Source: Bacteroidota bacterium
Lineage (GTDB): Bacteria > Bacteroidota > Bacteroidia > Chitinophagales > Chitinophagaceae
Assembly (NCBI GenBank): GCA_023423405.1
Contig: JAFAFR010000050.1
Span: 245,295 to 309,294, forward strand
Direction of reading: 5' to 3'
DNA length: 64,000 nucleotides
Each line of letters begins with the position of its first letter. Within the stretch, counting starts at the first letter, position 1. Made by a program: the position numbers and the translations under genes. Positions 1 through 8,457 of the stretch are shown in pieces. The notes under the pieces were generated by a model that had not been told where the DNA came from, did no database searches, and was given only the letters and a program-made list of their open reading frames with translations.

Positions 1-243
1 CTCGTCGCGGATGTCGAGCACAAAATGGGGGAAGCCGTGTTGTACGGCCGCCATGCGGGCGTCGTTGAAGGAGTCGAGGTTGCAGCAGCCGGTTTCCTTT
101 TTGCTGGAACCGGAGCTGGCATAGTCCCATGTTTTCATGGTAATGCCCACCACTTCATATCCTTCCTGGTGTAACATCAGGGCGGTGACCGTGCTGTCGA
201 TCCCGCCGCTCATGGCAACCAGTACTTTCCCTTTTTGGCTCAT
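1..243 (-). CDS. mnmA: tRNA-specific 2-thiouridylase MnmA (5' part only)
   Basis: Only the first 81 codons are in the window; the gene runs off the left edge. The N-terminus reads KVLVAMSGGIDSTVTALML, the PP-loop ATP-pyrophosphatase motif (SGGIDS) of the MnmA/TrmU family, followed by the family-typical GITMKTWDY stretch and a CC pair (GCCNLDSFNDAR). MnmA puts the 2-thio group on U34 of tRNA-Lys, -Glu and -Gln, using ATP and a sulfur relay in the cytoplasm. The start ATG at 243 is preceded by an A-rich/T-rich run and a TATATTTG box. It is divergent from ssb. Identification is firm although the C-terminal catalytic cysteine cannot be seen. Confidence 0.93.
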   Translation of the reverse strand, partial: MSQKGKVLVAMSGGIDSTVTALMLHQEGYEVVGITMKTWDYASSGSSKKETGCCNLDSFNDARMAAVQHGFPHFVLDIRDE

Positions 244-261
244 TTTTTTTGATTCAGTCGG

Positions 262-269
262 CAAATATA
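262..269 (-). promoter_or_regulatory. Candidate -7 promoter box for mnmA
   Basis: The minus strand reads TATATTTG, a match to the Bacteroidota -7 consensus TAnnTTTG, 19 bases upstream of the mnmA start. No TTTG box is found at the usual 19-base spacing, so only the -7 element supports this. The rest of the 165-base mnmA/ssb spacer shows no other clear structure. Confidence 0.45.
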
Positions 270-408
270 CGAAATTCCGGGCCGGGTACTTGTATATACA
301 AACGGTTATGGCAAAGTTATACACAGGGTGAAAGAACGGTGGCGGTGGCCGGGCAGGGCGGCGTATATTGCCGGTAATTATTGAGGATCAACCGTAAAAA
401 TTAACCAT

Positions 409-837
409 ATGATAAAGCTTCAGGTGATCGGCAATCTGGGTAAGGATTGCGTAACCAACAATGTGAATGGGCGAACTGTGATGAATTTCACCGTGGCGCA
501 TACCGAGCGCTTCCGTGATGCTTCGGGCAACCAGCAGGAGCGTACCACCTGGGTGGAATGTGCATATTGGTCGGACCGTACGGCCGTGGCGCCCTATCTC
601 AAAAAGGGAACGCAGGTATACGTGGAAGGTACACCCGAAGTGAGGACCTATCCCAAGAACGACGGCAGCACGGGTGCTTCCCTCACGCTGCGGGTACAGT
701 CGGTGCAACTGCTGGGCTCGCGGACGGAAGGTGGTAACCCCGGGGGATATGCGCCGCAGGCGTCGCAGGGTAGTTACAGCAGTCCGGCTTCTGCGTCAAT
801 GGCAGCAGATCCGGCCGCAGATGATCTGCCGTTTTGA
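409..837 (+). CDS. ssb: Single-stranded DNA-binding protein
   Basis: 142 aa. An OB-fold SSB domain fills residues 1-105 (MIKLQVIGNLGKD start, FTVAHTERFRD, TTWVECAYW, LKKGTQVYVEG), followed by a Gly/Ser/Ala-rich disordered tail and the acidic C-terminal tip DDLPF that recruits replication and repair partners. SSB binds and protects single-stranded DNA during replication, recombination and repair. At 142 residues it is short but normal for Bacteroidota. It is divergent from mnmA and 56 bases before the next gene. The start ATG is unambiguous because homology begins at residue 1. Confidence 0.95.
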   Translation: MIKLQVIGNLGKDCVTNNVNGRTVMNFTVAHTERFRDASGNQQERTTWVECAYWSDRTAVAPYLKKGTQVYVEGTPEVRTYPKNDGSTGASLTLRVQSVQLLGSRTEGGNPGGYAPQASQGSYSSPASASMAADPAADDLPF

Positions 838-893
838 TGAGATCCTTTTGCTTTCAGTAATGCCGGCGACGGAAAACATCTTTTCTTTGCGCC

Positions 894-1973
894 ATGCCAA
901 CACAAATTTTTTCTTACGGTCAACTGCATGATTTTACGCTGGCGGTTTTCCGTGCCATGGGTTGTCCCGAAGAACAGGCAGCTACTGCCGCTTCCGTTTT
1001 ATTACAGGCCGATCTCCGGGGCGTCGATTCACATGGCATTGCCCGCCTCAGCGGTTATATCCGCCTGTGGCAGGCGGGTCGTGTAAATGCAGCGCCGGTT
1101 TGTAGGATCGTGCATGAATCGCCCTCTACGGCTGTGGTAGACGGCGACAGCGGGCTGGGGCTGGTAGTGGCGCCCTATGCCATGCGCGTGGCCATTGACA
1201 AGGCCCGGCTGGCAGGCACCGGTTGGGTGAGTGTGCAGAACAGCAATCATTATGGTATTGCTGCTGCGCATGCCATGATGGCCCTGGAATCCGATATGAT
1301 CGGTATCAGCATGACCAATGCGAGCGCATTGGTGGCGCCTACTTTTTCGGTAGAGCGGCTGCTGGGAACCAATCCCATTTGTGTGGCGATACCGGCTGGT
1401 GAAGAACCACCATTTGTGGCCGACATGGCTACTACTACGGCGGCCAACGGAAAGCTGGAAATTTTGCAACGAAAAAAAGAAGCGGCCCCCGAAGGTTGGA
1501 TCCAGGATGCGGAAGGCAATAGTACCACCGATGCACATGCGCTGAAAACAGGCGGGGCGCTGTTGCCACTGGGTGGCGACCGCGAGCATGGAAGCCATAA
1601 GGGATATGCATTGGGCGCCATCGTGGATATTTTTTCTGCCGTATTAAGCGGGGCCAATTATGGGCCCTGGGTGCCGCCTTTTCCGGCTTATGTGCCCATG
1701 CCCTCAGGCATGCCGGGAAAAGGGATCGGTCATTTCTTTGGCGCCATGCGCATCGATGCTTTCCGCGAAGCGGCTGCTTTCAAGGCCGATATGGATCAAT
1801 GGATCAGGCGGTTCCGTTCGGCCAAAACCGTGCCCGGCGCAGCTTCTGTGCTGATCCCCGGCGACCCGGAACGGGACATGGAAGTCCTGCGCCGCGAAGA
1901 AGGCATACCACTGCTGCCCGCCGTAGTGGAAGATCTCCAGTCCATCGCACAAAGCTTCTCCATTCCGCTCTGA
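894..1973 (+). CDS. Ldh family oxidoreductase (malate/L-lactate dehydrogenase-like)
   Basis: 359 aa, the usual length for the NAD(P)-dependent malate/L-lactate dehydrogenase family (PF02615; includes YlbC, YiaK and DpkA-type enzymes), which is unrelated to the Rossmann-fold LDHs. Family features seen: the DLRGVDSHGIARLSGY segment with the conserved Asp-Ser-His-Gly, the NSNHYGIAAAHAM stretch, GTNPICVAIPA, and the C-terminal GHFFGAMRIDAF. These enzymes reduce 2-oxoacids or related cyclic imines; the exact substrate cannot be read from the sequence. It is followed 36 bases later by aspartate kinase on the same strand and may be cotranscribed with it, but no functional link is evident. Confidence 0.85.
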   Translation: MPTQIFSYGQLHDFTLAVFRAMGCPEEQAATAASVLLQADLRGVDSHGIARLSGYIRLWQAGRVNAAPVCRIVHESPSTAVVDGDSGLGLVVAPYAMRVAIDKARLAGTGWVSVQNSNHYGIAAAHAMMALESDMIGISMTNASALVAPTFSVERLLGTNPICVAIPAGEEPPFVADMATTTAANGKLEILQRKKEAAPEGWIQDAEGNSTTDAHALKTGGALLPLGGDREHGSHKGYALGAIVDIFSAVLSGANYGPWVPPFPAYVPMPSGMPGKGIGHFFGAMRIDAFREAAAFKADMDQWIRRFRSAKTVPGAASVLIPGDPERDMEVLRREEGIPLLPAVVEDLQSIAQSFSIPL

Positions 1974-2009
1974 ATGGCGTACATTAGCAGCCGCAAAAAA
2001 AGATCTTCG

Positions 2010-3332
2010 ATGAAAGTCATGAAATTCGGCGGCACTTCCGTTGGAAAACCGGAAAGAATGCACCAGGTTGCCCAACTGATCACGCGCGACAATGAGCCTA
2101 AAATTGTGGTGCTGAGCGCACTCAGCGGCACTACCAATACCCTTGTGAGCATTGGCGAAGCATTGGCAAAAAGTGATAAAGCTGCAGCCCAGCAAATCAT
2201 TGATAAGCTGGAAGCGCACTACCACGATTTCATTACGTCACTGCTGCATAAAGAGGAGATCCGCAAGAAAGCAAACGCTGTTATCAGCGAACATTTCGAA
2301 TTCCTGAACATCATCACGAAGATCTCCTTCAACGAAGCGCTGAATAAGGACATCCTGGCACAGGGCGAGTTGATGAGCACCAAACTCTTTTCTCTCTACC
2401 TCGAAGAAAAAGGCATTCCGCATGCGCTGATCCCCGCGCTGGAGTTCATGAGCATCGACGCCAACGACGAGCCCCAGGTAAGCGTTATCCGCCAGAAGCT
2501 GCTGCCCGTGCTGGCGGCGCACGAAGGCACCCATCTTTTCATTACGCAGGGATACATTTGCCGCAACAGCCGCGGTGAAGTGGACAACCTCAAACGCGGG
2601 GGCAGCGACTACACCGCTTCGCTGGTGGCAGCGGCGGCGCGCGCCAGCGTTTGCGAAATCTGGACCGATATCGACGGCATGCACAACAACGATCCCAGGG
2701 TGGTTGGAAAAACCGTACCTGTGGAGCAACTGAGTTTTGAAGAAGCGGCGGAGCTGGCTTATTTCGGCGCCAAGATCCTGCACCCCACTTGTATATGGCC
2801 GGCGCAACTGGAAAAGGTTCCGGTGAAGCTGCTGAACACCATGCAGCCCGAAGCAGCGGGGACTGTTATCACCCAGGAAGCAGGATCGGTAGGGGTGAAG
2901 GCCATTGCCGCAAAAGATGGCATTATCGCCATCAATATCAAGAGCAGCCGCATGCTGCTGGCTTATGGCTTCCTCCGCAAAGTGTTTGAGGTATTCGAGA
3001 AATACCGCACGCCCATCGATATGATCACTACGTCTGAAGTGGCCGTAAGTGTTACGATCGATAACGATGCTTTCCTCGATGTCATCATTCGCGAACTGGA
3101 ACCCTTCGGAACCGTGGAAGTGGATAAGAACCAGAGCATCGTGAGCATTGTAGGAAACGATATTGCACAAACGCAGGACATCCTCAGCCGTTTGTTCACC
3201 GCCCTGAAACCGGTCCCGGTGCGCATGGTGAGCTACGGTGGCAGCAAACACAACGTGTCGCTGCTGATCCCTTCGGAGGAAAAACTGAATACGCTGAAAC
3301 TGCTGAACAAGGGCCTGTTCGGCCTGGACTAA
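2010..3332 (+). CDS. lysC: Aspartate kinase (monofunctional)
   Basis: 440 aa. The N-terminal amino-acid kinase domain starts with MKVMKFGGTSVGKPERM and holds the catalytic-lobe motifs FITQGYI, LKRGGSDYTASLVAAA and EIWTDIDGMHNNDPR; the C-terminal third (from about residue 300) carries two ACT-like regulatory segments (VAVSVTIDND, QSIVSIVGND). It phosphorylates L-aspartate, the first step to lysine/DAP, threonine and methionine. No homoserine dehydrogenase domain is fused, unlike ThrA. The frame opens earlier at 1974, but homology begins at the ATG at 2010, so that start was chosen. Feedback control through the ACT domains is expected from the family. Confidence 0.92.
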   Translation: MKVMKFGGTSVGKPERMHQVAQLITRDNEPKIVVLSALSGTTNTLVSIGEALAKSDKAAAQQIIDKLEAHYHDFITSLLHKEEIRKKANAVISEHFEFLNIITKISFNEALNKDILAQGELMSTKLFSLYLEEKGIPHALIPALEFMSIDANDEPQVSVIRQKLLPVLAAHEGTHLFITQGYICRNSRGEVDNLKRGGSDYTASLVAAAARASVCEIWTDIDGMHNNDPRVVGKTVPVEQLSFEEAAELAYFGAKILHPTCIWPAQLEKVPVKLLNTMQPEAAGTVITQEAGSVGVKAIAAKDGIIAINIKSSRMLLAYGFLRKVFEVFEKYRTPIDMITTSEVAVSVTIDNDAFLDVIIRELEPFGTVEVDKNQSIVSIVGNDIAQTQDILSRLFTALKPVPVRMVSYGGSKHNVSLLIPSEEKLNTLKLLNKGLFGLD

Positions 3333-3336
3333 GCGG

Positions 3337-4266
3337 TTATCTTTTTTGCAGGATCAGGTCCATCCGGAACATCCATTCTTTCACGTATTTCATCCAGTCC
3401 ACATCGCTGGTGGGATTGTGCAGGCCAAATCCATGGCCTCCTTTTTCGTAGAGATACATGTCGTGTTTGACTTTGTTCTTATCGAGGGCCTCAACAAACA
3501 TCAGCGTATTCTCCACGTTTACACCCTTGTCGTCTTTGGCATGTACAAGGAATATGGGTGGTGTTTTTTTGGTCACCTGGGTCTCGAGCGAAAAATAGCG
3601 CAGGGTCTTGGGATCGGGTTCCTTACCGAGCAGCTTCTCACGGCTGCCCTTATGCGCATATTCGCCGGTGAAAGTGATCACGGGATAACAGAGTATGGCG
3701 AAATCGGGGCGCAGCGAGGTTTTGAGCGGGTTGGCAATTTTCGGATCATCAAAATGCACGGCGGCCGATCCGGCCAGGTGGCCGCCGGCGCTGAATCCCA
3801 TGATGCCTACCTGCCTGGGATCGATCTGCCATTGTTTGGCCCTTTCCCTTACGAGCTGGATGGCGCGCTGGGCGTCCTGCAGCGGGCCGATGGTTTTGTC
3901 GGCCATGGTTTCGTCTGAGGGTAACCGGTATTTAAGCACGAAGGCGGTGACGCCCCATTCGGTGAACACTTTGGCCACATCCGATCCTTCATGGCTGGCG
4001 GCTTCCACCCAATATCCGCCACCCGGACAAATGATCACAGCGGTGCCGTTCGATTTGCCGGCTGGCGGCAGGTATACCGTGAGGGTGGGCACCGTGATAT
4101 TGGAAATGATCAGCCGGCCGTTTCCCTGTGTTTCCGTTTTTTCGGTTAGGGATGAGGGTTTGCTGTTGGGGATGGAATCGGCGGGATACAGGGGAATGAT
4201 CTCCTGGCTCCTGGCGGTCAGGATGGCGAACATGCACAATAGCGTTGAAAAGAAGAAGGATTTCAT
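3337..4266 (-). CDS. Secreted alpha/beta-hydrolase (BD-FAE/acetyl esterase-like)
   Basis: 309 aa with a Sec signal peptide (residues 1-20, MKSFFFSTLLCMFAILTARS). The mature part is an alpha/beta hydrolase: oxyanion-hole segment VIICPGGGYWVEAASHEG, nucleophile elbow GIMGFSAGGHLAGSAA (Ser in GFSAGG), acid region FLVHAKDDKGVN and catalytic His in KGGHGFGLH. This arrangement is typical of bacterial acetylxylan/feruloyl-type or sialate-type esterases found in Bacteroidota polysaccharide utilisation. The protein is probably periplasmic. It converges with aspartate kinase (stop codons 4 bases apart) and no carbohydrate-use genes flank it, so the substrate is unknown. Confidence 0.82.
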   Translation of the reverse strand: MKSFFFSTLLCMFAILTARSQEIIPLYPADSIPNSKPSSLTEKTETQGNGRLIISNITVPTLTVYLPPAGKSNGTAVIICPGGGYWVEAASHEGSDVAKVFTEWGVTAFVLKYRLPSDETMADKTIGPLQDAQRAIQLVRERAKQWQIDPRQVGIMGFSAGGHLAGSAAVHFDDPKIANPLKTSLRPDFAILCYPVITFTGEYAHKGSREKLLGKEPDPKTLRYFSLETQVTKKTPPIFLVHAKDDKGVNVENTLMFVEALDKNKVKHDMYLYEKGGHGFGLHNPTSDVDWMKYVKEWMFRMDLILQKR

Positions 4267-4323
4267 GTAGCTGGATTAGCTCCTGAAAGTAGCAAATATT
4301 TGGAGAGCGGGCTGTAAGACGAT

Positions 4324-4353
4324 AAAAAAAAGCCGCTCCTCTGGTGGAGCGGC
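4324..4353 (-). terminator. Rho-independent terminator after queA
   Basis: A perfect 8-bp GC-rich stem (4332-4339 with 4346-4353, 6-base loop) followed on the minus strand by eight T (4324-4331). It lies 60 bases beyond the queA stop and before the esterase gene, ending the queA transcript. Confidence 0.85.
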
Positions 4354-4414
4354 CGCTTAAAATTCCGAAAGAGTTGTGCGCTTTCAACGGCGCTGTTTCT
4401 TTACAGGACCAGTC

Positions 4415-5464
4415 TTATATGACCAGCATGGCATCGCCATAGCTGAAGAAACGGTATTTGTCCTTGATGGCTTTTTTATAAGCTTCCATGGCCAGGTCAT
4501 AACCGGCAAAAGCGCAGGTCATGATCAGCAGGCTGGTCTTGGGCAGGTGGAAATTGGTGACCAGCGCATCGGCAATGGAAAACTGGTAAGGCGGATGAAT
4601 GAAATGGTTGGTCCATCCTTCCGAAGGCTTGAGCAGTTTTTCTGCCGTAAAGGAAGATTCGATGGCGCGCATGGTGGTGGTGCCAATGGAACAGATGCGG
4701 TGACCTGTGCTCTTGGCCTTGTTCACGATACTGCAGGCGTTTTCATCGATGCGGTAGTATTCTGCATCCATCTTGTGTTTGGAGAGGTCTTCCACTTCAA
4801 TGGGGCGGAAGGTTCCGAGGCCGGTGTGCAGGGTGACTTCGGCAAAGCGGATGCCTTTGATCTCAAGTCGCTTGATCAGTTCGCGGCTGAAGTGGAGGCC
4901 TGCCGTGGGGGCGGCCACTGCACCCTCGTGTTTGGCGTACACGGTTTGGTAACGCTCTTTGTCTTCTTCGTCGGGCTTGCGTTTGATGTATTTGGGAAGC
5001 GGCGTTTCGCCGAGGAATTCGAGCATGGCACGGAACTCGGCATCGGTTCCCTCCCAGAGGAAACGGATGGTGCGCCCGCGGCTGGTGGTGTTGTCGATCA
5101 CTTCTGCCACCAGTTCGTCGTTCTCACCGAAATACAATTTGTTGCCCACGCGGATCTTACGGGCGGGATCTACGATCACGTCCCAAAGGCGGTTGGGTTT
5201 ATTGAGTTCGCGGAGAAGAAATACTTCGATCTTGGCGCCTGTTTTTTCCTTACGGCCATACATACGCGCGGGGAAGACCTTGGTATTATTTACTACGAAT
5301 ACGTCTTTGTCGTCGAAATAGTCGAGAATATCGCGGAAATTCTTGTTTTCAATCTGCCCGGTTTTACGGTGCACCACCATCATGCGACTGTCTTCTCTTT
5401 TCTTGGTAGGGTGCTGGGCGATCAGGTTCAGGGGTAGGTCAAACTTAAACTGGGATAACTTCAT
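4415..5464 (-). CDS. queA: S-adenosylmethionine:tRNA ribosyltransferase-isomerase
   Basis: 349 aa, full family length. Motifs: MKLSQFKFDLPLNLIAQHP at the start, DYFDDKDVFVVNNTKVFPAR, GAKIEVFLLR, the AAPTAGLHF signature near residue 190, GTFRPIEVEDL, and C-terminal LPKTSLLIMTCAFAGY with SYGDAMLV. QueA transfers the ribosyl part of SAM to 7-aminomethyl-7-deazaguanine in position 34 of tRNA to make epoxyqueuosine. It is the last gene of a minus-strand run starting at the AMP nucleosidase gene (16 bases after the ABC protein) and ends in a clear terminator. Confidence 0.96.
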   Translation of the reverse strand: MKLSQFKFDLPLNLIAQHPTKKREDSRMMVVHRKTGQIENKNFRDILDYFDDKDVFVVNNTKVFPARMYGRKEKTGAKIEVFLLRELNKPNRLWDVIVDPARKIRVGNKLYFGENDELVAEVIDNTTSRGRTIRFLWEGTDAEFRAMLEFLGETPLPKYIKRKPDEEDKERYQTVYAKHEGAVAAPTAGLHFSRELIKRLEIKGIRFAEVTLHTGLGTFRPIEVEDLSKHKMDAEYYRIDENACSIVNKAKSTGHRICSIGTTTMRAIESSFTAEKLLKPSEGWTNHFIHPPYQFSIADALVTNFHLPKTSLLIMTCAFAGYDLAMEAYKKAIKDKYRFFSYGDAMLVI

Positions 5465-5480
5465 GTATTATTGATTCAAG

Positions 5481-7259
5481 TTACGGCTTGATGTTCAAAG
5501 CACGCGAAGGTAAAGAATTTTCCGGAATGGCTGCCAGCAATTTCCGGGTATAAGCCGCTTCGGGCCGGGTGAAAACCTTTTCGGCGGGACCGATCTCCGC
5601 GATCCGGCCTTTTTCCAGTACCAGGATGCGGTCGCTGATATAGCGCACCACGTGGAGGTCGTGGGAAATGAAGAGGGCCGTGAACCCGTATTCCTTTTTC
5701 AGCCGGTTGATCAGGTTCAGCACCTGTGCCTGGACGCTCACATCCAGGGCGCTGACGCTTTCGTCGAACACAATGAAACCCGGTCCCAGTGCGAGGGCGC
5801 GGGCGATGCCGATCCTTTGTCTTTGTCCCCCGCTGAAAGCATGCGGATAGCGCTGCGCAGCGTCGGCAGGCAGGTTAACCGCCTGCAAAAGTTCCTGCAC
5901 TTTCCGGTGATGGGCGCCGGGCGCGGCCTGGTGGAGATGCCAGTTGAGCGGCTCGCGAATGGCCCTCCCCACCTGCATCCGGGGGTTGAGGGAGGCGTAG
6001 GGATCCTGGAAAACCAGTTGCATTTCCCGCCGCAGCGGCAGCATGTTTTTCCGGCTGAGTAAGGCCAGGTCCTGGTTTTTGTACAGGATTTTGCCTTCCC
6101 GCAGGGGCGCCAGGCGCAGCAGGGCCCTGCCCAGGCTGGTTTTGCCGGAGCCCGATTCGCCGACTATTCCCAGGGTTTCCCCTTCGAGGACGTTGAAGCT
6201 GATGTTTTGCACCGCCTTAAAATGGCTGGTGGGTTTGCCGAGCCAGTTGCGGTGGGTGGGGTACCATACGCTGAGATTTTCCACCTGCAGGAGAGCCGGG
6301 GGCTGGCTGGACCGGACGGAATGGCTGGCGGGAGGCTGCGTTGAGGCCGGCAGTGGTTGTGCCGGCATTTCGTATGGCCTCGCTGGAGCGGGGTTCGACA
6401 CCTCCTGCTGCCCGTCCCAGAAATCGCTTACCACCGGCAGGGGCACACCGCGGGGGTGCAGGGCCGGGCGACAGGCCAGCAGGGCCCTGGTATAGGGATG
6501 GCGGGGCGCGGTGAAAACCGCTTCCACCGGGCCGGCTTCCACTACCCGGCCCCGGTACATCACCACCACTTTTTGCGCTATTTGCCGCACCAGGGCCAGG
6601 TCGTGGGTGATGAACAACATACCCATCTGCGATTCCTGCTGCAGGCCGGCCAGCAGTTGCAGGATGTGTTGCTGCACGGTAACGTCCAGCGCCGTGGTGG
6701 GCTCGTCGGCCACCAGGAGGGCTGGTTTGCAACTGATGGCCATGGCGATCATCACCCTTTGTTTTTGCCCGCCGCTGAGTTCGTGCGGGTAACGGTCATA
6801 GATAGCCGCAGGATCGGGAAGCTGCACTTTTTCAAAAAGGGAGATGGCCGTTTTTTTAGCTTCCCTGCGGCTGATGCGCCGGTGCTGGCGAAGGGATTCC
6901 GCCACCTGGCTGCCGCAGGTGAAAACAGGGTTAAGTGCGCTCATCGGCTCCTGGAAGACCATGGCGATGGCGGCGCCGCGGAGCGAGCGCAGCGCGTCTT
7001 CGCCAGCGGTTAGCAGGTTGGTCCTTTGCCGGCCGTCGGCGGAAAACCAGATGGCGCCCGAGGGGTATTTTGTGGCGGGGGGCAGCAACTGCAGCAGGCT
7101 CATGGCGGTGACCGATTTGCCGGATCCCGATTCTCCCACCAGGGCAATCACTTCCCCACGGTCAAGGGTAAACGAAATGTCCTGTACAGCCGTGTGCAAT
7201 TCACCTGCCGTTTCAAAAGCTACCTGCAGTCCCTCGACCGATAAGAGCGGGAAACCCAT
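5481..7259 (-). CDS. ABC transporter with two fused ATPase domains (peptide/nickel type)
   Basis: 592 aa with two complete ATP-binding domains, as in YejF/GsiA: domain 1 (about residues 5-265) has Walker A GESGSGKSVT, signature LSGGQKQR and Walker B LLVADEPTTALD; domain 2 (about 325-575) has GESGSGKTSLG, FSGGQRQR and FIVFDESVSALD, where Ser replaces the usual Pro after the catalytic Glu. Each domain is followed by an oligopeptide-type C-terminal segment. Such proteins power dipeptide/oligopeptide import. No permease or binding-protein gene is next to it. The frame extends upstream to 7328, but the ATG at 7259 overlaps the stop of the lipoprotein gene by one base (TGATG) and fits the domain start. 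Confidence 0.9.
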   Translation of the reverse strand: MGFPLLSVEGLQVAFETAGELHTAVQDISFTLDRGEVIALVGESGSGKSVTAMSLLQLLPPATKYPSGAIWFSADGRQRTNLLTAGEDALRSLRGAAIAMVFQEPMSALNPVFTCGSQVAESLRQHRRISRREAKKTAISLFEKVQLPDPAAIYDRYPHELSGGQKQRVMIAMAISCKPALLVADEPTTALDVTVQQHILQLLAGLQQESQMGMLFITHDLALVRQIAQKVVVMYRGRVVEAGPVEAVFTAPRHPYTRALLACRPALHPRGVPLPVVSDFWDGQQEVSNPAPARPYEMPAQPLPASTQPPASHSVRSSQPPALLQVENLSVWYPTHRNWLGKPTSHFKAVQNISFNVLEGETLGIVGESGSGKTSLGRALLRLAPLREGKILYKNQDLALLSRKNMLPLRREMQLVFQDPYASLNPRMQVGRAIREPLNWHLHQAAPGAHHRKVQELLQAVNLPADAAQRYPHAFSGGQRQRIGIARALALGPGFIVFDESVSALDVSVQAQVLNLINRLKKEYGFTALFISHDLHVVRYISDRILVLEKGRIAEIGPAEKVFTRPEAAYTRKLLAAIPENSLPSRALNIKP

Positions 7260-7639
7260 CAGGGACTGATCTTCTTGATGTTTTTGATGGCCAGTTTTTT
7301 GTCGGGCGTTGGATAGAACATCAGGCAAACCGCGCAGGCTTCCGGCGGGCCGTCGCTGACCTCAAAGCTGAAAAGATCGCCTTCGTTAAGGCCTGCCTGC
7401 CCGAAACTGCAGGAACTGGCCACGGTAAAAACATTGGTGAAACTGGTATTGCGTTTCTCATCCTTCCAGGTAGCGGCGATCCTGCTGGTATCGAGCTGGC
7501 CGCTTTCGAGGCTCACTACATAATGGTTGCAGTTTTCCTTTATTACCAGCCGGCCCGTAAGGGTTTTGCTTGCAGAGGACTGGCCCGTTTTGCAGGCAAA
7601 CAGGAGGGGTGCAAAGAGGAGCAGGATGATTTTTTTCAT
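7259..7639 (-). CDS. Small predicted lipoprotein of unknown function
   Basis: 126 aa. It starts with a lipoprotein signal peptide ending in the lipobox LLFAC (Cys16), so the mature protein is likely membrane-anchored on the periplasmic side. The mature part has pairs of cysteines (SCSF; ACAVC near residue 100), which could form disulfides or bind metal, and no domain I recognise. Its stop overlaps the start of the ABC ATPase gene (TGATG), indicating translational coupling, though a functional link is only suggested by that. It starts 14 bases downstream of the AMP nucleosidase gene. Confidence 0.75.
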   Translation of the reverse strand: MKKIILLLFAPLLFACKTGQSSASKTLTGRLVIKENCNHYVVSLESGQLDTSRIAATWKDEKRNTSFTNVFTVASSCSFGQAGLNEGDLFSFEVSDGPPEACAVCLMFYPTPDKKLAIKNIKKISP

Positions 7640-7653
7640 ATGCTTGTTACTGG

Positions 7654-8424
7654 TTAAAAACGTAGGTGCCTTACCGTTAGTCCGTCGTTGATCAGTTGTT
7701 TCAGCGATTCAATGCCGATGCGGATATGCCGTTCCACAAATTCGTTGGTTACTTTCTTATCGCTTTCTTCCGTTTTGACGCCTTCGGGGATCATGGGGGA
7801 ATCGCTTACGAGCAGCAATGCGCCAGTGGGGATCTTGTTGTAAAATCCAACGGAAAAAATGGTAGCGGTTTCCATATCAATGGCATAAGCGCGGATCTTC
7901 TGCAGGTATTCCTTGAACACTTCGTCGTGCTCCCATACCCTGCGGTTGGTGGTATAAACGGTGCCGGTCCAGTAGTCCACGCCATTGTCGCGGATGGTAG
8001 TAGACACTGCTTTTTGCAAGGCGAAGGCGGGCAGGGCAGGGACTTCCGGCGGAAAATAGTCATTGCTGGTGCCTTCGCCGCGTATGGCCGCGATGGGTAA
8101 GATGAGATCGCCTACCTTATTCCTTTTTTTCAGTCCGCCGCATTTGCCCAGGAAGAGTACCGCTTTTGGTTCGATGGCCGAGAGCAGGTCCATCACCGTT
8201 GCCGCGGTGGGACTTCCCATTCCGAAATTGATGATGCTGATGTCTTCTGCGGTGGCGCATTGCATAGGTTTGCCGATGCCTCCCACGTCTACGCCATTCC
8301 ATTGTGCGAAGAGATCCACGTAGTTGCTGAAATTGGTCAGGAGGATGTATTTGCCGAAACTTTCAATGGGCTGTCCGGTGTAGCGGGGCAACCAGTTTTG
8401 TACGATCTCTTCCTTGGTTTTCAT
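7654..8424 (-). CDS. amn: AMP nucleosidase / phosphorylase-fold nucleosidase
   Basis: 256 aa, matching the short Bacteroidota enzymes annotated as AMP nucleosidase, which consist of the nucleoside phosphorylase-like domain without the long N-terminal regulatory region of E. coli Amn. Motifs: NFGMGSPTAATVMDLL, VLFLGKCGGLKKRNKVGDLIL (phosphate/substrate loop), YAIDMETATIFSVGF (Met-Glu-Thr ribose-binding motif) and LLLVSDSPMIPEG with the catalytic Asp. It would hydrolyse AMP (or a related nucleoside) to adenine and ribose phosphate. It is the first gene of the minus-strand group with the lipoprotein, ABC protein and queA. Confidence 0.85.
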   Translation of the reverse strand: MKTKEEIVQNWLPRYTGQPIESFGKYILLTNFSNYVDLFAQWNGVDVGGIGKPMQCATAEDISIINFGMGSPTAATVMDLLSAIEPKAVLFLGKCGGLKKRNKVGDLILPIAAIRGEGTSNDYFPPEVPALPAFALQKAVSTTIRDNGVDYWTGTVYTTNRRVWEHDEVFKEYLQKIRAYAIDMETATIFSVGFYNKIPTGALLLVSDSPMIPEGVKTEESDKKVTNEFVERHIRIGIESLKQLINDGLTVRHLRF

Positions 8425-8457
8425 ATTCCCAAGGTAAAACTATTATAGATTTGTTGG

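Noticed and set aside
4376..5437. 353-codon open frame on the plus strand
   Set aside because: Antisense of queA; no homology and composition typical of a complementary frame.
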